From positions 1 to 56,644 of the forward strand of contig DFBX01000112.1 of the NCBI GenBank assembly GCA_002366795.1: a DNA stretch of 56,644 nt, written 5' to 3'. Source of the stretch: Rhodobacteraceae bacterium UBA3069. Lineage in GTDB: Bacteria; Pseudomonadota; Alphaproteobacteria; Rhodobacterales; Rhodobacteraceae. Below, piece by piece: positions 33,439 to 42,467 of this stretch; the stretch's first letter is position 1, and each line of letters starts with the position of its first letter. The notes beneath the pieces were generated by a model, which worked only from the letters and a program-made list of their open reading frames with translations, was not told the DNA's origin and did not search any database. Made by a program: the position numbers and the translations under genes.

Positions 33439-34593
33439 ATGCGGAACTCAAGGCGCGGAGCGGTTGATCCCTTCATTGTGATGGATGTGATGGAGGCCGC
33501 GCGGGCTGCCGAAGAGGCGGGGCGGCACGTTATTCACATGGAGGTGGGGCAACCCGCGACCCCGGCCCCCGGCGCGGCACGCGACGCTTTGGCGCGGGCG
33601 ATGTCGGGTGGCGATGCGCTTGGCTATACCGTGGCACTGGGCCTGCCTGCGCTGCGCGCACGGATCGCGCGGATGTATGGCGAATGGTATAATGTCGATC
33701 TGGACCCGGCGCGGGTGGTGGTCACGCCCGGATCGTCGGGCGCATTCATCCTGGCCTTTACGGCGCTGTTCGATACCGGGGACCGGGTCGGCATCGGTGC
33801 GCCGGGATACCCGTCTTACCGGCAGATCCTGAAGGCGCTGGATTTGCAGCCGGTGATGTTGGAAACGGCGGCGAAAAACCGCTATCAGCCGGTGCCGTCC
33901 GATTTGCAGGGGCAGGATTTGCAGGGGCTTATGGTGGCCTCGCCCGCGAACCCGTCGGGGACGATGTTGGGGCGCGATGCCTTGGGGGATCTGATGGGGG
34001 CCTGCGCGGACAGCGGCGCGGCCTTTATCAGCGACGAGATTTACCACGGCATCGAATACGAGGCGAAGGCGGTCACGGCCTTGGAAATCTCGGACGAGTG
34101 TTACGTGATCAATTCGTTTTCCAAGTATTTTTCCATGACCGGCTGGCGGGTTGGCTGGATGGTGGTGCCCGAGGATCATGTGCGCATCATCGAGCGGATC
34201 GCGCAGAACATGTTCATCTGCCCGCCCCATGCCAGCCAGGTCGCGGCCCTTGCGGCGATGGATTGCGAGGATGAGTTGCAGGGCAACCTGTCGGTTTACG
34301 CAGAAAATCGCAGGCTGATGCTGGAGGGGTTGCCCAAGGCCGGGTTCGATCGGATCGCGCCGCCGGACGGGGCGTTTTATGTTTACGCCGACGTGTCGCA
34401 TATCACCGATGACAGCCGCGCCTTTGCCGCCGAAATTCTGGAGAAGGCGGGCGTGGCGGTGACGCCGGGGCTGGATTTCGACGAGGGGCGCGGGGCGGGC
34501 ACGTTGCGGTTTTCCTATGCGCGGTCCACGGCTGATATCAATGAGGGAATGGCGCGGCTGGCGCGCTTCATGGCGGAGCGGCGCGTGGGCTGA
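33439..34593 (+). CDS. PLP-dependent class I/II aminotransferase
   Basis: A 384-aa fold-type I aminotransferase. The PLP-binding Lys is K229 in NSFSKYFSMTGWRVGW; VASPANPSG and SDEIYHGIEY are the other cofactor-site motifs, and the C-terminal Arg lies in TLRFSYARS. Subgroup is uncertain: it resembles broad-specificity aspartate or aromatic aminotransferases of the AspC/AatA type. Its length is typical. ATG 33439 follows GATGAGGGCAAAAG. It is divergent from the M48 gene, and a short intergenic repeat lies right after its stop. Confidence 0.92.
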   Translation: MRNSRRGAVDPFIVMDVMEAARAAEEAGRHVIHMEVGQPATPAPGAARDALARAMSGGDALGYTVALGLPALRARIARMYGEWYNVDLDPARVVVTPGSSGAFILAFTALFDTGDRVGIGAPGYPSYRQILKALDLQPVMLETAAKNRYQPVPSDLQGQDLQGLMVASPANPSGTMLGRDALGDLMGACADSGAAFISDEIYHGIEYEAKAVTALEISDECYVINSFSKYFSMTGWRVGWMVVPEDHVRIIERIAQNMFICPPHASQVAALAAMDCEDELQGNLSVYAENRRLMLEGLPKAGFDRIAPPDGAFYVYADVSHITDDSRAFAAEILEKAGVAVTPGLDFDEGRGAGTLRFSYARSTADINEGMARLARFMAERRVG

Positions 34594-34600
34594 GGTGTCG

Positions 34601-34639
34601 GAGCCTTCGGCGGGAGGTATTTTCGGAACAATGAATGGG
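34601..34639 (+). repeat. Short intergenic repeat, copy 4
   Basis: GAGCCTTCGGCGGGAGGTAT followed by TTTCGGAACAATGAATGGG, eight bases after the aminotransferase stop. Just downstream, 34670-34706 has three copies of CCCGTTTTT-type units. Confidence 0.65.
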
Positions 34640-34765
34640 TGGGCGGGGCGCATGTGTTTGCGGCCCGTTTTTCATGACCCGTTTTTGTGGCCCGTTTTTG
34701 TAGCCTGTGCGAATCCTGCCTGCATGGGGTAGGATGCAAAAAACACCCTAGCGGAAACGGGGCGA

Positions 34766-35986
34766 ATGAGCAGGATTATCGGATTTTTCGCAGCTTTGTG
34801 GCTGTTGGCCGCGCCTTTGGCTGTGGTGGCGCAGGAGGGGTTTGGCGCTTTGGCGCGTGTTGCCCCCGAAGGACTGTCGCTGAAGGGCGTGCGCGGCGAG
34901 GTTTCGCTTGACCTGGGGTTGAGCCAGGGGGTGCCGTGGCGCGCCTGGATGCTGGACGGCCCGCCGCGGCTGATCCTTGATTTCCGCGAGGTCGATTGGG
35001 GCGCTTTGGATGGGGCGGGCGCGGATGCGGTGCGCGGGGTAACGGCGCTGCGCTATGGTGCCTTCCGCCCCGGCTGGTCACGGTTGGTGCTGGAACTGGA
35101 CGCGCCGATGTTGATCGACAGCGCCGAGATGCGTGTGGACGAGACCAGCGGCGCGGCGGCGCTTTCGGTGCGGATGGCGGCGGCGAGCGAGGCGCAGATG
35201 TTGGCGCGGACCGGGGTTGAGCCATCATCGGGGTGGGATTTGCCCGCGCCCGCGGCGGTCGCGGGTAAACCGGCGAAAACCGGCAAGCTGATGATCGTGC
35301 TGGACCCCGGCCATGGCGGGATCGACCCCGGTGCGGAACGGGGGGGCACGTCGGAAAAGGACCTGATGCTGCGTTTTGCCCGCGAGTTGAAGGACATATT
35401 GATGCGCGGCGGTCTGTTCGACGTGGTGCTGACCCGCGAGGATGACACCTTTGTTTCGCTGGAACGGCGCATTGCCATTGCCCATGCGGCGGGGGCGGAC
35501 CTGTTCATTTCGCTTCATGCGGATGCATTGGCCGAGGGGCGCGCGCATGGGGCGGTGGTGCATTTGCTGGCCGACGCGGCCTCGGATGCGGCCTCGGCCC
35601 AGTTGGCGGAGCGGCACGACCGCGATGAATTGCTGGCCGGTGTGGACCTGACGGGGCAGGACGACCAGGTGGCGGGTATCCTGATGGATCTGGCGCGGCA
35701 GGAAACCCAGCCGCGCGCCGAACGGTTGGGGATTGCGCTGGTGGACGGGTTGCTGGGTGCCGATGTGGAGGTGAACAGCCGCCCCATTCGCCGCGCCGCC
35801 TTTTCGGTTTTGAAGGCGGCGGATATTCCGTCGGTGTTGCTGGAGGTCGGGTTCATGTCCAGCCCGCGCGACTTGGCGAACCTGCGCAACGCGCATTGGC
35901 GGGTGCGCATGGCGGGGGCCTTGCGCGATGGTATCCGCGCATGGGCCGAGGAAGACGCGGCGCTGAAAGGTCTGGTGCGGCAGTGA
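34766..35986 (+). CDS. amiC: N-acetylmuramoyl-L-alanine amidase (AmiC type)
   Basis: A 406-aa exported peptidoglycan amidase. It has a signal peptide (FFAALWLLAAPLAVVAQ), an N-terminal AMIN-like beta domain (about residues 30-145) that would target the division site, and a C-terminal Amidase_3 catalytic domain (about 175-395). Zinc and catalytic residues are visible in LDPGHGGIDPG, TSEKDLML, FISLHADA and VLLEVGFMS. The enzyme cleaves the MurNAc-L-Ala bond during daughter-cell separation. A 27-bp tandem duplication spans its stop codon. The next gene is PBP1A in the same orientation, as in many Rhodobacteraceae. Confidence 0.94.
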   Translation: MSRIIGFFAALWLLAAPLAVVAQEGFGALARVAPEGLSLKGVRGEVSLDLGLSQGVPWRAWMLDGPPRLILDFREVDWGALDGAGADAVRGVTALRYGAFRPGWSRLVLELDAPMLIDSAEMRVDETSGAAALSVRMAAASEAQMLARTGVEPSSGWDLPAPAAVAGKPAKTGKLMIVLDPGHGGIDPGAERGGTSEKDLMLRFARELKDILMRGGLFDVVLTREDDTFVSLERRIAIAHAAGADLFISLHADALAEGRAHGAVVHLLADAASDAASAQLAERHDRDELLAGVDLTGQDDQVAGILMDLARQETQPRAERLGIALVDGLLGADVEVNSRPIRRAAFSVLKAADIPSVLLEVGFMSSPRDLANLRNAHWRVRMAGALRDGIRAWAEEDAALKGLVRQ

Positions 35987-36027
35987 GTGCGCCGCAGAAC
36001 GGTGCGGCAGTGAGTGCGCCGCAGAAC
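35974..36027 (+). repeat. 27-bp tandem duplication across the amidase stop codon
   Basis: Two identical units (35974-36000 and 36001-36027), each beginning GGTGCGGCAGTGAGTGCGCC, are followed by a decayed third unit to about 36051. The first contains the TGA of the amidase gene, so the second reproduces the end of the reading frame in the 3' untranslated region. Confidence 0.85.
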
Positions 36028-36176
36028 GGTGCGGCGACACGCGCGCCGCAGCGGAGCGCCAGCCATATTTTCACCGTGGCGGGCGGGCGAAAAACAGCCC
36101 ATTTCTCACCCACTGGTGTTTTGACCGCGCGGCGCGCCGCGTGTAAAGAAGCGCCAAGCATAGGGGGCTGTCTGAC

Positions 36177-38705
36177 GTGATCCGTTTTATCCTGTCTGTA
36201 CTGGGCGCGATTTTCACCGCCGTGACGCTGGGGCTGTTCGTTCTGGCGGCAACCATCGGCGCGGTGTTCTATATCTACGGCCGCGACCTGCCCAGCCATG
36301 AAAGCCTGGCGCAATACACGCCCCCCACGATCAGCCGCATCTATTCCGGCGAGGGGCAGGTGATCGACGAATTCAGCCGCGAGCGCCGCCTGTTCACCCC
36401 GGCCGAGGATATTCCCGATCTGGTCAAACAGGCATTCATCAGCGCCGAAGACAAGAATTTCTATACCCACAAGGGGTATGATATGCGCGGCATCGTCAGT
36501 GCTGGCATTGACGCGGTGAAATCGGGCGGCAGCGATGTGCGCGGCGCGTCCACCATCACGCAGCAGGTGATGAAGAACTTTTTGCTGGGCGGCGAGCGCA
36601 AGGCCGAGCGCAAGATCAAGGAGATCATTCTTGCAACGCGGCTGGAGGAAACCCTGAGCAAGGACAAGATCCTTGAGCTGTATCTGAACGAGATTTTCCT
36701 TGGCCAGAATTCATACGGGGTGACGGCTGCCGCGCAGACCTATTTCAACAAGACCCTGTCGGAACTGGCCCCCCACGAGGCGGCGTTCCTGGCTTCCTTG
36801 CCCAAGGCACCGTCGGATTACCACCCGGTGCGGCGCAAGGAGCGTCTGACCCAGCGGCGCAATTTCGTTTTGAAAGAGATGTACGAGAACGGCTATATCG
36901 AGGAGGCCGCCTATCGGGCCGAACGCGAACTGCCGCTGAAATCGGTGCAGAACGGCGATTACGAAAGCTATCAGACCGCGCGCCAGCCGCGTGACTATTT
37001 CACCGATGAAATCCGTCGCCAGTTGTCCAAGGATTTCGGCGAGGAGGAGTTCTTTTCCGGTGGGATGACGGTGCGGGCGACGATCGATCCCGACATGCAG
37101 GTGATCGCGGCCCATGCCTTGCAGCTGAGCCTTGAGCAATATGACCGCGGGCTTGGCCGTTGGCGCGGCACCGGCAAATCCATCGACCCGTCCGAACTGG
37201 GATCGGAGCAGGAATGGCGCGCGGCGCTGTCTGATGTGTCGGTTCCGCGCGACGTGGACCTGGAATCAAAATGGTATCCGGCGGTGGTGCTGGCCGTGGA
37301 GGAAAACCAGCTGCGCATCGGCATCGAGGGGGTCGAGGAAACCGAGGCAGAGCCTTTCGTGATCCCGCGCAAGGATACATCGTGGTTCAAGGGTGACCTG
37401 GCATCGAATTTCAAGCGTGGTGACGTGGTGCTGGTGCGCCGCATGACCGAGGGCGAGAACGGGACCGGCGCGTTCATCCGCTGGACCTTGCGGCAGGTGC
37501 CCGAGGCACAGGGCGGGTTCATGGCGATGGATGTGCAGACCGGCCGCGTGATCGCCATGCAGGGCGGGTTCAGCTATCAGCATTCGGTGTTCAACCGTGC
37601 GACGCAGGCGATGCGTCAGCCCGGCTCCAGCTTCAAGCCGTTTGTCTATGCCTCGGCACTCGACAGCGGCTATACCCCCGCGACGATCGTGATCGACGCC
37701 CCGATCGAGATCAACACCCCGCAGGGGCTGTGGCGGCCCAGGAACGCCAGCAACCAGTTCTATGGCCCGACGCCGATGCGCACCGGGATCGAACGGTCGC
37801 GGAACCTGATGACCATCCGCCTTGCGCAAGAGGTGGGCATGGACCTGGTCGCCGATTACGCCGAACGCTTTGGCGTCTATGACGAGATGAAGCCGTTTCT
37901 TGCCAACTCGCTTGGGTCGCAGGAATCGACATTGTTCCGCATGGTGGCGGCCTATGCCATGTTCGCCAATGGCGGCGAGCGGGTGGAGCCGACGCTGGTG
38001 GACCGCGTGCAGGACCGTTACGGCAAGACGCTGTATAATCACGACAAGCGCAGCTGCGTCGATTGCGATGACCCGACTTTGCAGGACGGGTTTGGCCCGC
38101 GCATCGTCAGCAACCGCGACCGGGTGATGGATGCGATCACGGCGTATCAGCTGACCTCGATGATGCGGGGCGTGGTGGAACGCGGCACGGCCAGCCGCGC
38201 GGTCAACCTGCCGGTGCCCGTGGCGGGCAAGACCGGCACCACCAACGATGCGCTGGACGTGTGGTTCATCGGCTTTACCAACAAGATCGTGGCAGGCTGC
38301 TATATCGGCTATGACACGCCGCGGCCCCTGGGGCGCGGGGCGTCGGGCGGCGGCATGTGCGGGCCGGTGTTCCAGCGGTTCATGTCGCAGGCGATCAAGA
38401 AATACGGCGGCGGCAAGTTCCGCGTGCCGCCGGGCGGGCATTTCATCAATATCGACCGTTTCACCGGCGCACGGCTGGGCTACGATGCCAGCGGCGAACA
38501 TGTCGTGGCCGAGTATTTCCGCGATGGCGAAGAGCCGATCTTTGGCATCACCTTTGACGGCGGTTTTGCCATGGGCGCGAACCTGCCCCTGGTCGAGGAA
38601 GTCGGCGGACGGCAGGGCAAGCAGATTACCACATCCACCGGCAAAAAGGCCGTGGTGGGGCCGAAAGCCAGCTTTGGCTCGTTGTCATCGGGCGGGCTGT
38701 ACTAG
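36177..38705 (+). CDS. mrcA: Penicillin-binding protein 1A (bifunctional transglycosylase/transpeptidase)
   Basis: An 842-aa class A PBP anchored by one N-terminal transmembrane helix (residues 5-34). The GT51 transglycosylase domain has the catalytic Glu at EDKNFY (E91). An OB-like insert (about 310-440) follows. The transpeptidase domain carries Ser484 in SSFK, the SRN triad in ERSRNL, and KTGT at 685-688. It polymerises and cross-links peptidoglycan. It starts with GTG 36177 near no strong ribosome site, so the start is only moderately sure. Adjacent upstream is the AmiC-type amidase, forming a cell-wall pair. Confidence 0.95.
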   Translation: MIRFILSVLGAIFTAVTLGLFVLAATIGAVFYIYGRDLPSHESLAQYTPPTISRIYSGEGQVIDEFSRERRLFTPAEDIPDLVKQAFISAEDKNFYTHKGYDMRGIVSAGIDAVKSGGSDVRGASTITQQVMKNFLLGGERKAERKIKEIILATRLEETLSKDKILELYLNEIFLGQNSYGVTAAAQTYFNKTLSELAPHEAAFLASLPKAPSDYHPVRRKERLTQRRNFVLKEMYENGYIEEAAYRAERELPLKSVQNGDYESYQTARQPRDYFTDEIRRQLSKDFGEEEFFSGGMTVRATIDPDMQVIAAHALQLSLEQYDRGLGRWRGTGKSIDPSELGSEQEWRAALSDVSVPRDVDLESKWYPAVVLAVEENQLRIGIEGVEETEAEPFVIPRKDTSWFKGDLASNFKRGDVVLVRRMTEGENGTGAFIRWTLRQVPEAQGGFMAMDVQTGRVIAMQGGFSYQHSVFNRATQAMRQPGSSFKPFVYASALDSGYTPATIVIDAPIEINTPQGLWRPRNASNQFYGPTPMRTGIERSRNLMTIRLAQEVGMDLVADYAERFGVYDEMKPFLANSLGSQESTLFRMVAAYAMFANGGERVEPTLVDRVQDRYGKTLYNHDKRSCVDCDDPTLQDGFGPRIVSNRDRVMDAITAYQLTSMMRGVVERGTASRAVNLPVPVAGKTGTTNDALDVWFIGFTNKIVAGCYIGYDTPRPLGRGASGGGMCGPVFQRFMSQAIKKYGGGKFRVPPGGHFINIDRFTGARLGYDASGEHVVAEYFRDGEEPIFGITFDGGFAMGANLPLVEEVGGRQGKQITTSTGKKAVVGPKASFGSLSSGGLY

Positions 38706-38714
38706 GCCGGGGTC

Positions 38715-38740
38715 GAGAGTATTTGAAGAACAGTGAAAGC
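38715..38740 (+). repeat. Short intergenic repeat, right half
   Basis: GAGAGTATTTGAAGAACAGT followed by GAAAGC, just after the PBP1A stop. Confidence 0.5.
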
Positions 38741-38771
38741 AGGGGGCCCGGCAAGGGCAAAGGGGGCGCGC

Positions 38772-39230
38772 ATGGTCGTAGCAAGGGTAATCGCGGTGGC
38801 AGGTCTGGCGCTGACAATGGTGCAGGCCGCGCCGGTCGCGGCGTAGGACGCGGCCGCGCGGGTTTGGGTGTCATACCGGATCACCGATGATAGCCCCAAG
38901 GTGACGGGTTACATGCAGGTGGGGATCAAGGACGGCAAGACCGTCATCCCCAAGGCCTATTCCGTCAAACGCATCGGCCAGCTGATCGCTGGCGATTGTG
39001 CCAGCGGCAAGGTCGGCAAGATCACCCCTGGCAAGCAGAAAACCAAGCGCAAGTGGGCTTTTGTCCGGCAGGCGTTTGAAACCACCTGTGCGGGCGGTCC
39101 GCACCCGTCGATCGGGGCGACCTCTGGCTCGGTGATGGTCAAGGTCGAGCGGCCCGATGGCGGGCGCGACACGGCCGAATACTTCTTTGGTCGCAACGGC
39201 AATATGGTCACGACCTACAAGAACCGCTGA
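38772..39230 (+). pseudogene. Secreted small protein gene broken by an in-frame TAG after the signal peptide
   Basis: ATG 38772 opens a clean signal sequence (MVVARVIAVAGLALTMVQAA ending PVAA). The frame then meets TAG at 38844-38846 and continues open for another 127 codons of mature-like protein (DAAARVWVSYRITDDS..., ending GNMVTTYKNR). The mature part has two Cys (GDCASG, TTCAGG), is basic, and has no family I can name. A single C-to-T change from CAG (Gln) would explain the stop. A GTG at 38868 could restart translation, but the product would lack the export signal. Intact codon usage past the stop suggests a recent lesion or a sequencing error. Confidence 0.7.
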
Positions 39231-39313
39231 GGCATTCGTGCGCCCGCGCCCCGCTTGCGGCGGGGGCGCAAAACCTCTATCACGCGGCTCTGAAACGAAG
39301 GTCAGGAACACCC

Positions 39314-40438
39314 ATGCGCGCCGATGCCCAGAATGCCGTGAACGAAATTCGCAAATCCATTGATCTGCTCAAGCAGCGCATGGATTGGGAAACGGTCAAA
39401 TACCGGCTGGAAGAGTTCAACGCGCGGGTCGAGGACCCGACGCTGTGGGACGATGCCGAGCGGGCGCAAAAGCTGATGCGTGACCGCCAGTTGCTGGTGG
39501 ATGGCATCGCCGTGGTCGAAGGGCTGGACCGCGAGTTGCAGGACAATATCGACCTGATCGAACTGGGCGAGATGGAGGGCGACCAGGAGGTCGTCACCGA
39601 AGCCGAGGACGCGCTGAAGGCGCTGCGCGACGTTGCCGCCGAAAAAGAGCTGGAGGCCCTGCTGGACGGCGAGGCCGACGCCAATGACACCTTTCTTGAA
39701 ATCAACGCGGGCGCAGGCGGGACCGAAGCCTGCGACTGGGCGTCGATGTTGCAGCGGATGTACGTCCGCTGGGCCGAAAAGAAGGGTTACAAGGTCGAAC
39801 TGCAATCCGAGGAAGCCGGCGGCGAGGCGGGCATCAAATCCTGCGCCTACAAGATTTCCGGCCACAATGCCTATGGTTGGCTGAAGTCGGAATCGGGCGT
39901 GCATCGCCTGGTGCGGATTTCGCCTTTTGGCAAGGGCACGCGGGAAACCTCTTTCGCGTCGGTCTGGGTTTATCCGGTGGTCGATGACAACATCGACATC
40001 GAAGTGAACCCCGCCGATATCCGCATCGACACCTACCGGTCGTCCGGTGCGGGCGGGCAGCACGTCAATACCACCGATTCCGCAGTGCGGATCACCCACC
40101 ACCCCACGGGGATCGTGGTCACGTCTTCGGAAAAGTCGCAGCACCAGAACCGCGACATCGCCATGAAGGCGCTGAAATCGCGCCTGTACCAGATGGAACT
40201 GGACAAGCGCAACGCCGCCATCAACGAGGCGCATGAAAACAAGGGCTCGGCGGGCTGGGGCAACCAGATCCGGTCCTATGTCTTGCAGCCCTACCAGATG
40301 GTCAAAGACCTGCGCACGGGGTTCGAAACCTCGGACACATCGGGTGTGCTGGATGGCGATCTGGACGGGCTGATGGCCGCGACCCTGGCGATGAACGCTT
40401 CGGGCAAGTCTCGCGCTGACGCGCAGAACGACGACTGA
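39314..40438 (+). CDS. prfB: Peptide chain release factor 2
   Basis: A 374-aa class I release factor that reads UGA and UAA stops and triggers peptidyl-tRNA hydrolysis. The GGQ motif is at residues 247-249 (SSGAGGQHVN), and the stop-recognition tripeptide is SPF (RISPFGKG). The frame is continuous, so the autoregulatory +1 frameshift of E. coli prfB is absent. The normal start is ATG 39314, with GGTCAGGAAC upstream. It follows PBP1A and the broken secreted gene in the same direction. Confidence 0.96.
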   Translation: MRADAQNAVNEIRKSIDLLKQRMDWETVKYRLEEFNARVEDPTLWDDAERAQKLMRDRQLLVDGIAVVEGLDRELQDNIDLIELGEMEGDQEVVTEAEDALKALRDVAAEKELEALLDGEADANDTFLEINAGAGGTEACDWASMLQRMYVRWAEKKGYKVELQSEEAGGEAGIKSCAYKISGHNAYGWLKSESGVHRLVRISPFGKGTRETSFASVWVYPVVDDNIDIEVNPADIRIDTYRSSGAGGQHVNTTDSAVRITHHPTGIVVTSSEKSQHQNRDIAMKALKSRLYQMELDKRNAAINEAHENKGSAGWGNQIRSYVLQPYQMVKDLRTGFETSDTSGVLDGDLDGLMAATLAMNASGKSRADAQNDD

Positions 40439-40495
40439 TACGCGCGGTGCTTGTTGCGCTTGCGCTGCTGGCTGCCCCAAAAGGGGGGCGACGAG

Positions 40496-40885
40496 ATGAT
40501 GCGCTTTGTCGCCGCCAAGATCATCGCGGGTGAGATGACCTTCTATTCCCCCGATCCGCTGCGTACCCTTAAGGGGTTCCAAAGCCTTGTGGGTGATTTC
40601 GCCAATGTGCCGGACATCAAGGCGATGCGGAAAAATAATGCGGCCTTGTTGCAGCATTTCGGCGCGCTGGTCCGGTCCGAGAACGCGCAGATCGTCTGTA
40701 ACTGGACATATTTCCCCGATTTCATCCGCGTGACCGACCCGTTGAAAGAACTGTCCGGCGGCGCGGCCAGCAATGCCTGGGTCAGGCTGGAATTGATGAT
40801 GATCGTATTGGGTGCGGGCTGGGTGGAAGGGGCCGGGCCCCGGTCGAAACGCTTGCCCTGCCCGCCGCTTTGTCACTACCAATAG
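40496..40885 (+). CDS. Hypothetical protein, 129 aa
   Basis: An unrecognised small protein starting MMRFVAAKIIAGEMTFYSP. It is mixed in composition, with one hydrophobic stretch near the C-terminus (VRLELMMIVLGAGWVEGAG) and no signal peptide or known motif. GC-rich third positions support coding. ATG 40496 is preferred over ATG 40451 because GGGGGGCGACGAG lies upstream. It sits between prfB and an amidase in the same direction and may be co-transcribed with prfB. Confidence 0.5.
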   Translation: MMRFVAAKIIAGEMTFYSPDPLRTLKGFQSLVGDFANVPDIKAMRKNNAALLQHFGALVRSENAQIVCNWTYFPDFIRVTDPLKELSGGAASNAWVRLELMMIVLGAGWVEGAGPRSKRLPCPPLCHYQ

Positions 40886-40922
40886 GGTAAGCCCCTTGCG
40901 GGCCACAGCCCGGAGGAGCGCA

Positions 40923-42332
40923 ATGGATATTCTTGAACTTGAAGCGGTGGACCTGTCCGTCCGCATGGCCGATGGAGATTTGTCAGCGGTCGAGGTGATG
41001 ACCGCCTGCCTGACCCAGGTCGAGGCGGCGAATGGCGCGGTGAACGCGCTGGTGTCCCTGCGGGATCGCGACAGCCTGATGGCCGAGGCCCGCGCCGCCG
41101 ATGCCGCCCCGCGCAAGGGGTGGCTGCATGGCATTCCGGTTGCGGTGAAAGATCTGGCAAACGTGGCGGGGTTGCCGACTACCATGGGCTCGCCCGCCTT
41201 TGCCGATTTCACCCCCAAGGCGGACGATCTGGTTGTGGCGCGGATGCGCGATGCCGGCGCGATTTTTATCGGCAAGACCAACACGCCGGAATTCGGCCTT
41301 GGGTCGCACACGGTGAACCCCGTCCACGGGGCCACCTGCAACCCATATGACAACAGCCGCAGCGCGGGCGGATCGTCTGGCGGGGCGGCGGCGGCGTTGG
41401 CCACCCGTATGCAATGGGTCTGCGACGGGTCCGATATGATGGGCAGTCTGCGCAACCCGGCGGGCTGGAACAATGTCTATGGTTTCCGCCCGTCCTGGGG
41501 CTTGGTGCCGCCCGATCCGGTGGGCGATGTTTACCTGCACAATCTGGCGACACTGGGGCCGATGGCGCGGTCCGTCCGCGATATCGCGGCCTTGCTGGAC
41601 ACCCAGGCCGGAAGCGACCCGCGCCTGCCGTTCAGCCATGACGCAGGCCCGTTCACCGGCGCTCTGGACGCTGACGTGAAAGGCTGGCGTATTGGCTGGC
41701 TGGGGGACTGGGGCGGTGCCTACCCGATGGAACAGGACGTGCTGCCCCATTGCGAGGCCGCGCTAAAAACCTTTGAAAATATGGGCTGCACGGTGGAACA
41801 CCTGCCACCCCCCATGCCCGCCGCCGATCTGTGGCAGTCATGGGTGGACCTGCGCGCCTTTGCCAATGCCGCGCGGCTTCAGCCGCTTTACGACATCCCC
41901 GAAAAATGCGCAGAACTGCCCACCCAAGCCATATGGGAGATCAAGCGCGGCATGGCCCTGTCTGCGATGGACGTGCAACGTGCCAGCGCCATCCGCTCGC
42001 GATGGTATGCCCGGACCCAAGAGTTGTTCCGCGATTACGACGCGCTGATCCTGCCCACGGCGCAGGTCTGGCCCTTCCCGCTGGACTGGCATCACCCCAC
42101 CGAAATCGCAGGCCGGAAAATGGACAGCTATCACCGCTGGATGGAGGTGGTCATTCCCGCCTCTCTCATCGGGTTGCCGACGCTTGGCGTGCCCGCGGGG
42201 TTCGGCGCGAATGGCCTGCCGATGGGGCTGCAAATCATGGGGCGCTACAAGAACGACCTGCATGTCCTGCAACTGGGGCAGGCCTGGCATCATGCCACCG
42301 GATGGCCGCAGCGCAAACCGCCGCAGGTCTGA
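40923..42332 (+). CDS. Amidase-signature family enzyme
   Basis: A 469-aa amidase of the Ser-cisSer-Lys type. The catalytic Lys lies in PVAVKDLANVAG, the cis-Ser in RSAGGSSGGAAAALAT, and the nucleophile Ser in the SLRNPAG region. The core usually reads GTDTGGSIR but here is DGSDMMGSLR, an unusual variant. Length is normal. The substrate is unknown; no gatB/gatC genes are near, so it is unlikely to be GatA. ATG 40923 is preceded by GGAGGAGCGCA-type sequence (CCGGAGGAGCGCA), a strong ribosome site. Confidence 0.9.
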   Translation: MDILELEAVDLSVRMADGDLSAVEVMTACLTQVEAANGAVNALVSLRDRDSLMAEARAADAAPRKGWLHGIPVAVKDLANVAGLPTTMGSPAFADFTPKADDLVVARMRDAGAIFIGKTNTPEFGLGSHTVNPVHGATCNPYDNSRSAGGSSGGAAAALATRMQWVCDGSDMMGSLRNPAGWNNVYGFRPSWGLVPPDPVGDVYLHNLATLGPMARSVRDIAALLDTQAGSDPRLPFSHDAGPFTGALDADVKGWRIGWLGDWGGAYPMEQDVLPHCEAALKTFENMGCTVEHLPPPMPAADLWQSWVDLRAFANAARLQPLYDIPEKCAELPTQAIWEIKRGMALSAMDVQRASAIRSRWYARTQELFRDYDALILPTAQVWPFPLDWHHPTEIAGRKMDSYHRWMEVVIPASLIGLPTLGVPAGFGANGLPMGLQIMGRYKNDLHVLQLGQAWHHATGWPQRKPPQV

Positions 42333-42346
42333 CACAACCCGCCCCA

Positions 42347-42386
42347 TTTCATTGTTCCGAAAATACCTCCGCCGAAGGCTTCGGAC
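42347..42386 (-). repeat. Short intergenic repeat, inverted copy
   Basis: TTTCATTGTTCCGAAAATAC then CTCCGCCGAAGGCTTCGGA, the reverse complement of the family consensus, just downstream of the amidase stop. Confidence 0.65.
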
Positions 42387-42467
42387 ACACGTAAAACGCG
42401 CAGCCCTTGATTTCAAACGCGAAACCACGTCTCATGTTCGGCAATAAGAATATAAAGGGAGGACACC

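Noticed and set aside
39314..39420. Programmed +1 frameshift in prfB
   Set aside because: The frame is continuous from ATG 39314 with no internal stop and no CTTTGA-type shift site.
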